NCBI GenBank assembly: GCA_022059125.1
Contig: JAEUWY010000005.1
Span: 930,001-994,000 of the forward strand
Length of the DNA: 64,000 nt
Origin: Corynespora cassiicola
Lineage: Eukaryota; Ascomycota; Dothideomycetes; Pleosporales; Corynesporascaceae
Reading direction: 5' to 3'
The position numbers and the translations under genes were made by a program. Each line of letters opens with the position of its first letter. Positions within the stretch are counted from its first letter, which is position 1. Shown here in pieces: positions 56,636 through 64,000 of the stretch. The notes under the pieces are model-generated. The model had not been told where the DNA came from, searched no databases, and saw only the letters and a program-made list of their open reading frames with translations.

Positions 56636-58346
56636 ATGAGACCCCCGACCGCGACCGCCTTCTCCGCCAGGGCTTCCTGGGGCGCCATCCAGCCTCTGGC
56701 TGCCTCGCCCTCCAGCATCCACGGAAGAGCCGCTGCCTACAGGTGGTTATCCACTGCCACTCTCGCTGCACCGTCGGCCGCGACCCGCCAGCGCTTGGTG
56801 TCGCAAAACTCGCAACCCTCCCCTCTCCAGTTCCTGCGGAGCGATTTTCTGCCGCAGGACGTCCTCTTCCGCACATCCTCCGTTTATGCACGTCAATTCT
56901 CGTCCCAATCCGCTCTGCAGCAGCAGGCGCAGAAGCAGACCGAGGAAAACGTAAAGGGCAAGGAGTCAGAGCCGGAATCGGCCTCGAAGCAGTCCGCCGG
57001 CGAGCAGACGGCCGAGGGCAAGGAGGGCGAGCAAAACAAGGAGAAGAAGGAGGGTGAGGAGGAGTCTGGCGAACAAAAGGAGGGCGAAGAGGGCGAGGGC
57101 AAGAAGAAGGATGCTCCCGCGCCTCCACCCCACGGAGACAAGACGCCATGGCAGGTCTTCACCGAGACTTTGAAGACGGAGTTCCAGGCCTCGAAAGAGT
57201 GGAACGACTCGACGAAGCAGCTGGCCGCCGGTGTCAACGACTTCACCCAGAACCCCCGCGTCCAGAAGGCGCGCAACACCTACACCCAGGTCGCCGATGT
57301 CGCAACCACCAAGACTGCCGAGGCATTGAAGACCACTGCAAAGGCCGTGGGCACCGGTGCCGCCTGGACTTGGGACACCACCCCTGTCAAGGGCGTACGA
57401 AAGGTTGCCAACGTCACCGGATCCGGTCTTGAATATGTCACGCGACCAGTCAGGCAATCGAAGGCTTTCCAGGCAGTCAAGGAGACTGTTGACGATGGCA
57501 GCTCATCGCGCTACGGAGGTTGGGTAGAGAAGGAGGAGCGAAGGAAGAGGCGCGAATTGAGGGAACTCAACGAGCTCCAAAAGGCTGGCGGAAAGAAGGC
57601 CGAGCCGATGGTTGAAGACCCTGAGTATGTTGGCATTCCGATTTAAACTTTGCATGCTAACAATTCCTAGAGCGGGAACCAACGTCACTTTGCACAAGGA
57701 CGCAAAGTACAAGGAGATTTGGCGGGAGTTCAAGGACAACTCGGCCGTCATGCAGGGCTTCTTCAACATGAAGAGTGCTTACGCCGAATCAGACAACCCT
57801 CTCATCTCCACTGCCCGCAGCATCTCGGATCGCATCACAGGCTTCTTCGCCGAGAACGAGACGGCCATGGTCATCAAGAAGTTCCGCGAAATGGACCCCA
57901 ACTTCCAGCTCGAGCCCTTCCTGACGGAAATGCGCGAATACATCCTCCCTGAGGTCCTCGACGCCTATGTCAAGGGCGACATTGAAGTGCTCAAGCTGTG
58001 GCTCTCGGCCGCCCAGTACTCGGTCTACGCAGCGCTCATGCAGCAATACACCACGGCAGGCCTCAAGTCGGACGGCCGCATCGTCGATATCCGTAATGTG
58101 GATATCCTCAACGCCCGCCTGCTCGAGCCTGGAGAGATTCCCGTTTTTGTAATCACCGCCAGGACCCAGGAGGTGCACACGTACAAGAATGCGAAGACAG
58201 GCGAGCTGGCCGCCGGCATGGACGACAAGGTCCAGCAAGTCACGTATGCGATTGGTGTGACTCGGATACCCGAGGATGTCAACAACCCCGAGACGAGGGG
58301 ATGGAGATTGATTGAGCTGCAGAAGAGTGCACGGGACTACTACTAA
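56636..58346 (+). CDS. tim44: mitochondrial import motor subunit Tim44
   Basis: Exons 56636-57624 and 57671-58346 give 554 residues. The frame is open upstream to an ATG at 56462, but TTGCAG lies just before AGC-ATG at 56636 and the basic presequence starts there (MRPPTATAFSARASW), so a 5' untranslated intron ending at 56632 and a start at 56636 are preferred. A very charged Lys/Glu segment precedes the conserved helices (TPWQVFTETLKTEF, WDTTPVKGVRK). The C-terminal Tim44 domain follows (MKSAYAESDNPLISTAR, VIKKFREMDPNFQLEPFL, GRIVDIRNVDILNARLLEPG). Tim44 tethers mtHsp70 to the TIM23 channel on the matrix side of the inner membrane. Confidence 0.95.
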
Positions 58347-60072
58347 ACGACACGTTTTACGGCCCATGTCCTCGTACTTTTCTTTTCCGCCGGATCACAA
58401 CACGCACACTCTCACACATGAAAATAAGAATGGCGGGTTTGTAACAATAGCTTTTTTTCCACCTTGTCTTTTCTGTATGCTTCATGGCTCACCCTTTTGC
58501 ATTCCAAACGCTTTTGAAAATATCTGGTCTCGCGGGTTCTCACATTTGGGCATGTAAAGGAGTCTTTTTTTTTCTCATCTTTTTTTCTCGGTCCCGGCGG
58601 AGATGTTGCAAAAATGTCGCTTATAGGCTGTCTTATTAGTATCCCTCCCCACATGCAACTTCGTCGACTGTGGGGAGTAATCTTTTTTTCCCTTCATGAA
58701 TGGCGGGGATGTGGTGCGCGATGTGGATGGCGTTTTCTTTTTTTTTCGGACGCTAGGGGAGCTGGCTGATGGATATGATACTCTTCCCCACTCATGTATG
58801 TATAGATTTGAAGGGTGTTTTTTTGGTGGGATGGGGGTGGATAGAGGATGAGGGTGAAGGGAGGTGAAAATGCAAGGGGAAGGAATCGAGATACCGAACG
58901 ACAGCTTTGCTGAATCGAGGATTTGTGATGACATTTCATGTGCGTTGTTGAAGTGGTGTTTATATTGGTGCTAGTGCTGCCGTCACGCTAAGGAGAAAGG
59001 CCCCGCGCAGTTCGGTCTTTGCTGTTTGGAGTCTGTAAACCATACCAAACATCGCACTTCATGAAGATGATAAGAAGGTGATGTATTCGTTCGACGACGA
59101 AGTGCCAGCAGATACGGCGAATGCGCACCTAAACATGGGGAGTGAGTAAAGCGAAGCAGAGTATAAAGAAGACCATACATTCATGATGTGAGGAATGGTG
59201 AAGTCGCTCCATTAAAGATTTCAAGTGACTTGGGCGCTCACACTACGTAAGAAAGCTCGGCCATCAAGCCGACTGCTGCTGACTTGATTGGGAGATACTC
59301 TACAATTAACAGCTGATCGAGGATACTACTTTTATAATTCCCATTTTGCTAGTACAACAAGCTTTCATATAAAGCCCACTAGGTACTCAAGATAACTGTA
59401 CCTGCCTAAAATATATCTCTATCTAACAGAATATAGAAAGGGTTGTGGTACCTGATACTCAGTTTATTATATATATTATTACCGTGTTTACGCAGCTATA
59501 AAGAAGACTGGAATCTTTGTGATACAGTAACCTTACCATGTGCCCAAAACAGTGTGCCAACCTTGAAAGACATGAAAAAATCAGTAATACCCTTGGTTCT
59601 TATACATATGCAATTACTGGCAGGCATCACTTAAAAAGCCATTTGAGGATTATCATAGTCTTCAGAGAATTGAGCATGCTTAGTTTTCATCTCACGATCG
59701 ACGAGCCTAGCTGTTATTGGTAATGGCGTACGTAAAGTACTGCATGCTATCTTTGCCGACATCCTTCTGGGACGTGGACGAGTCAGATTGGTGAGCTTCA
59801 TGCATACACTCTTTACCCCGCTATGGTTTGCATATAACAATCCGCGTACTCTCTTCGAGACTCCTTTAGATCTGTCCCGCAAATTCCTCGAGTGCAGCAT
59901 TACCCTGAGCTTAACTTGACAACCTGACCCTGAATTTCCATTCATCATCATGGCCTTTATGTTCAACATAAACAAGATAAAAACAGAAATCATCGATACG
60001 CCAAAGCAAATCAGTGATTTAGTCGACTAGCTTGTTTTTCGCCACGAAGGGAAAAAGCATTACTCGCCTACG
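58347..60072. other. intergenic, AT-rich toward the right
   Basis: The 3' flank of Tim44 contains long T runs. From about 59,270 the sequence becomes AT-rich with stops in all frames. No gene is seen except the broken upstream part of the exonuclease frame at 59950-60029. Confidence 0.5.
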
Positions 60073-60873
60073 ATGTACATCGACCTTGAAGGCACGGACA
60101 TTTGCCGCGAAGGGCACATATCCATTTTCACCCTTCTGATAGACGTGCGATCAGCGACTAGGCGTGCCTGTCTCATCGACATACACACGTTGGGCGAACG
60201 GGCATTCGACACTGAAGGAGCCAGCCTTACGAGCTTGAGAGACATCCTCCAGAACGACAAGATCCCCAAGGTTTTCTTTGATATCCGCAACGACTCGGAC
60301 GCACTGTTTGCGCATTTTGGTGTGGCACTGCAGGGAGTTGAAGATGTTCAGCTCATGGAAAGTGCGACAAGGAAGACAGCGGCTTCTAGAAAGCTTTTGA
60401 ACGGCCTGACCAAATGTATCGAGAGCAACTTAATTCCGATGGGTGGCGACTTAGCTACCTGGAAACTGGCCAAGCAGAAAGGCGAGCAGCTATTCCGTCC
60501 AGAAAATGGAGGCTCATATGAAGTCTTTAACCAGCGTCCTCTTGTGGACGATCTGATTGCGTACTGCGTTGGAGATGTTCAATGCCTTCCCGAGTTGCGA
60601 GATAAGTTCTGGTCTCACCGGGCCTTTGTGTGGCAAGAACTAGTCATTGAGGAATCTAAGAAGCGTGTCGCGGAGTCTCAGAAACCAGGATATCAGCCTC
60701 ACGGCAAAGACAGGGCGTTGGCATCGTGGAGCGCAGAACAGAATAGAACTTTGGATGAGTGGAATTATGTACCTCCAAGGAGGGACTACGAAGAAGATCG
60801 TTTCGATGATGGCCCAATCAGCTGTAGGGATATTCTCAGTGGTTGGGACTACGACTTTTACTATTCTGACTGA
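59950..60873 (+). CDS. DEDD 3'-5' exonuclease-domain protein, N-terminus apparently interrupted by an in-frame TAG
   Basis: A 266-residue frame starts at the ATG 60073, three residues before the catalytic D-x-E (D4, E6 in YIDLEG). The other family residues are present: D76 in DIRNDSDAL, and YCVGD as the last Y/D motif. GGSYEVFNQRPL and SRKLLNGLTKCIE mark a fungal subfamily of RNase D-like exonucleases. The same frame is open from an ATG at 59950 (IIDTPKQISDLVD), then has TAG at 60028-60030, then LVFRHEGKKHYSPT up to the MYIDLEG start. The upstream text resembles the family's N-terminus (LVDELV in relatives from memory). So a GAG-to-TAG change is likely, leaving either a shortened product or a decaying gene. 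Confidence 0.7.
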
Positions 60874-61881
60874 GTAGCGAAAAATGGCCTGCCGGAGCAG
60901 AGTACTTACATTCTAGAGCAGTACACTATGTGTCAAGCAAAACCAATGTGCTCACATGTTTCGCAGTCTTCTCCGTTGCGTCTTGTTAGATGAAGTTTAG
61001 GATAACTAAATGACGTTTAATATACAGTGCACCTATCTGACGTGTGACATCTTATCGAAACTACTAAACGTGTAATAAACTATTTTCTAGATACTGCTGG
61101 TATTTGTATAACATGCACGGAGTAGTGCTTTGAATGCATTTCGATTTACAAACCAAAAATTAGATAGATGTTAGATATTCGTATTGCAAGCATTTAGACG
61201 GACTCCACACATTTTACAGGATGAACAATGGACGTACAGAGTGTTATAATATATTTAGAAAAGGAAGAGTTGAAGTGTAAAGCAACCATAAGTAGGTAAT
61301 GCTGAGACGATGTGTTCAAGATGTAACACGATGTTAAGAAGTGTTAGTCTACGGAGAGCTCTGTACAGGAGACATGAGTAGATTACTAGACATTGGGTAA
61401 GCCCTGAACTAGTATCCATACCCACTATATTGCTGATCGCAGCCATGCACATCAGCAGCTATGATCCACCAAAATACTCCGAAGAGATGGATTGATGCCA
61501 GTAATGTCGGTAGCGCAAGCACTTCCAGATTGGACTACCTCTCGTTTCCTATAACGCCACCTTCTACCGCACCCAGGCTCCTGACAGGGGACCGTGCCGG
61601 GACGCCTCGATTCCCCAAACGACTTCCAAGCACAATATCGGCCGACCTAGCAGAAAATTCTCAGCCCTTCGTCATGGACAAGCTCCTTTTTCCCTTGGCT
61701 GGATGACCTTATCTAATCGGAAGCCGCCCAAAGCAGGTCCGAGCCGAGGCAAAACACTCCGGACCGGCATCCGAAGATGGCCCGAGCACCAACGAAAGCC
61801 TACACAAGGGCCTCACCGCAACCTGGACGCGACGAACCGTCTTTGCTAAGGTCCCTTGCTAGCCGGGCGCGCCAGACTAAC
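60874..61881. other. intergenic, 1 kb
   Basis: AT-rich to 61,440, then of ordinary composition. An 81-codon frame at 61461-61706 has no recognisable domain. Nothing is called. Confidence 0.5.
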
Positions 61882-62946
61882 ATGTCTCCCTTCGCAAGGT
61901 CGGCCTTTTGCAGGAATGGCGCCGTGCTGCTGAGGCGCAACCTCGCGCCCCGCCGGAGCCCTATAAAGCCCGCGGGCATCCCGACGCCGACGTGGAGACG
62001 AGTCGATATTGGAGCGAGAAGCCAGAGCAGCGTTGCCCAAGGTACGTACTTCTCTCATTCCTGTTAAACACGTACAGCCGAAACTGCCATTGATGTCACT
62101 TTTTGCACTCTCCAAGCCACCTCCGATGACTCGCTGGCTAACCCATGTGGTTTTTTAGCATCTGCCAACTCTACACCGACGCCGGAGCAAGTCGCATCTT
62201 CTAGCACGTCTGCCCCGCCGAAAAAACCAATTTACATCCGCCTCCCCCTCGCCGTCGCCCTCACCCTCCTCACCTTCGGACTCGGCTTCACAATGGCCGC
62301 CCCCGCCGCCATAGAGACCGTCCGCGCGGTCGCCTCCCCGCCCACCGACGAGGAAACCCTCACCCTCTTCACCCCGTCCGACGCCGACATTGCCGAGATC
62401 GAGCGCTCTATCTTCGAGCACCCCCTCACCAAGTCGCTCCTCGACGACGAAAAGTACATCGCCTCGCGCCCGCACCTCAAGATCCCAGAGGCCATGCGCC
62501 ACCAGAACCTCACGGGCGGCACCCTCCTCGGCAAGGACAAGATTGCCGTGCCCCCGCTGCAGTTCACCACCGAGGACGGTTCCACCTTTGTCAGCATCCA
62601 GTACCTGGGCTCGGCCCTGTGCGGGCACCCGGGCATCGTGCACGGCGGGCTGCTCGCCACGCTGCTGGATGAGGGCCTCGCTAGGTGCTGTTTCCCCGCT
62701 CTCCCGAATAAGGTGGCCGTCACGGCTTCGCTCAAGATCGATTACAAGGCCCCCGTCATGGCGGGGCAGGTTATCGTCCTCAAGGCGGAGACGACAAAGG
62801 TTGAGGGAAGGAAGGCGTGGGTCAAGGGCCGGTTGGAGACGCTGGTGGATGAGTCCAAGGGCGAGAAGCCCATGGTGCTGACCGAGGGTGAGGCGCTCTT
62901 CATTGAGCCCAAGCAGGCGGCGGCCATGAAGAGAGTCGTTACTTGA
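61882..62946 (+). CDS. mitochondrial hot-dog-fold acyl thioesterase (4HBT/UPF0644 type)
   Basis: Exons 61882-62041 and 62159-62946 give 315 residues. The arginine-rich start (MSPFARSAFCRNGAVLLRRN) is a likely mitochondrial presequence. One transmembrane helix follows (IYIRLPLAVALTLLTFGLGF). The hot-dog domain lies at about 185-300, with the motif HPGIVHGGLLATLLDEGLAR and VTASLKIDYKAPVMAGQ. The family includes S. pombe UPF0644 and resembles THEM4-type acyl-CoA thioesterases. A role in mitochondrial acyl-CoA hydrolysis is inferred. The join VAQ/ASANSTP is in phase with strong splice sites (GTACGT, TTTTTTAG). Confidence 0.9.
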
Positions 62947-63712
62947 GCGGCAGAAGGGGGATTTGCATGGGTCGGCGTTTTGAGAGGATCGGTTATGCTT
63001 GGTTGTCTGGATATCGTGTTGGGTTCTTGAGAATACGAGGTTCTCGAGTGATTTTGGTCTGTTAGATTAGACATTAGAAAGTGTCTTAATATGCTACGTT
63101 GACATGGTTCAATTCTGGATTCGAGGGCGCGAAGATGTTTTGTGATGTTCAGAGTTGGATCTGCAGGATTCTGCGCTAGATTGCGGCGTATGGTCAAGCC
63201 TCGAGCTTACAAATTTTCGATCGCGGCGGGTCTGGTATTGCCCTGTGTTAAGATGGGTTCTTGCTATGCTATTCTACTAGTATTCCATGTGAAAGTGTGT
63301 CTTTATGGGGCCTATTCAGGAGAAGGTCTGATAAAAAATAATAAGGAATAGTTTATTAGTGAGTATGGTAGTTGTCGCGCCGTGAACGAGACTAGTTTAA
63401 CTTTTTTGTTAGGCTTCTGACCGTTATGGGATCCAGCAGATGAGTACTAAGTGTTGTAGGCTAATGTCTAAGAAGACAGTTCTAAGCCAGCCACCACCCC
63501 CGCTGCCTCGACGCTTCAGAAAATAGCATAGTGACCATGGGCAAAACCAATACCAGAAAAACATTAAGATGATTCACATCCCGTTCGTCATGAGAATCCC
63601 ACAGTTTCGCAAAAATAAACTCCCTGGTTACTCCACTACCTCCAAAAGAGATGCGCAAAAAATCACAAAAAAAGATGATTCCCGAAACCCGAGCCAGGCT
63701 CGGACGAATGTT
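62947..63712. other. intergenic
   Basis: Between the thioesterase and the tRNA gene. No gene is seen. Confidence 0.5.
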
Positions 63713-63809
63713 GATGAGAGTGGGACTCGAACCCACGCCACTTTCGTGACCAGGAATTAGTGTTAAGAAGACCTTAACCTGGCGCCATAACCAACTCGGC
63801 CATCTCACC
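63713..63809 (-). tRNA. tRNA-Leu (anticodon AAG) with an intron
   Basis: On the minus strand GGTGAGA at 63809 pairs with TCTCATC at the other end. The D-arm has GCC/GGC, the anticodon stem is CCAGG/CCTGG, the long variable arm has CAC-GAAA-GTG, and the T-arm is GTGGG-TTCGAGT-CCCAC. The anticodon AAG is at 63775-63773. About 16 extra bases after the purine next to it form the intron, whose CTTCTTAA can pair with the anticodon region, as usual for tRNA introns. The long variable arm fits leucine. Confidence 0.93.
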
Positions 63810-64000
63810 AGTAATCATTTGATGGAAGAGAAGCTGGCAAAAAAATTAATATAGACAAACAATAAGAGAATTTCATGTTAGTGGCTTTCAATGTGGATTG
63901 TACTCATAAATTTTGCTCGGTTATGTGAGCGGGGTTGAGGCGAGAAAAGAGGGGATCGGGCCGGTGGGGATTTAGCCGCCTGCGCCAGAGGTTGCCGTAC
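63810..64000. other. window end, no feature
   Basis: AT-rich then GC-richer flank of the tRNA gene. Nothing can be called. Confidence 0.4.

Noticed and set aside
1..64000. CRISPR arrays, bacterial operons, viral or intact transposon genes
   Set aside because: No regularly spaced repeats, and no integrase, reverse transcriptase or transposase motifs were recognised; the genome is plainly fungal nuclear DNA.

Overview
The window reads as nuclear DNA of a filamentous ascomycete (Pezizomycotina). Genes are split by short introns (about 50-90 bp, GT-AG), intergenic DNA is mixed, and family content is typical of these fungi: GH35 and GH51 glycosidases, a non-reducing polyketide synthase (NR-PKS), a SulP-STAS-cNMP transporter and a MATA_HMG-type HMG protein. 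A Dothideomycete is my best guess, but this rests on overall resemblance and not on any diagnostic marker. Nearly all gene models below were built by joining reading frames at splice sites, so exon coordinates are given. No CRISPR array, intact transposon or virus was seen.

Layout. 1-12 kb: edge-truncated Cpd1-type cyclic phosphodiesterase (-), patatin-like protein (+), secreted GH35 beta-galactosidase (-), Vsb1/YGR125W-like SulP transporter (-). 13.5-16.6 kb: GINS subunit Psf1 (-) and an HMG-box regulator (-). 20.4-23.6 kb: large proline-rich coiled-coil protein (+) between two gene-poor stretches (16.6-20.4 and 23.6-28.5 kb). 28.5-33.1 kb: PH-domain (Mug6-like) repeat protein and a predicted lipid-anchored UBTD ubiquitin-like protein.

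34.5-47.0 kb is the accessory highlight, a compact polyketide cluster. It holds a serine-beta-lactamase-fold hydrolase/acyltransferase (-), an FAD monooxygenase (+), an EthD-domain protein (+) and a 2132-residue NR-PKS (SAT-KS-AT-PT-ACP-ACP-TE, all catalytic residues visible). All three promoter regions of these four genes carry the motif TCGG-N4-CGA 225-310 bp upstream of the start codons. This resembles the site of AflR-type Zn2Cys6 regulators, but no such regulator is in the window. The likely logic is that the PKS builds and cyclises a naphthalene- or naphthopyrone-type aromatic, the monooxygenase and EthD protein tailor it, and the beta-lactamase-like enzyme hydrolyses or transfers an acyl group. 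The product cannot be read from the sequence.

47.3-63.8 kb returns to housekeeping: GH51 arabinofuranosidase, Trm11, Ola1, a DeSI/PPPDE isopeptidase, mitochondrial uS11m, Tim44, a DEDD exonuclease whose N-terminus seems cut by an in-frame stop, a mitochondrial hot-dog thioesterase, and an intron-containing tRNA-Leu(AAG).
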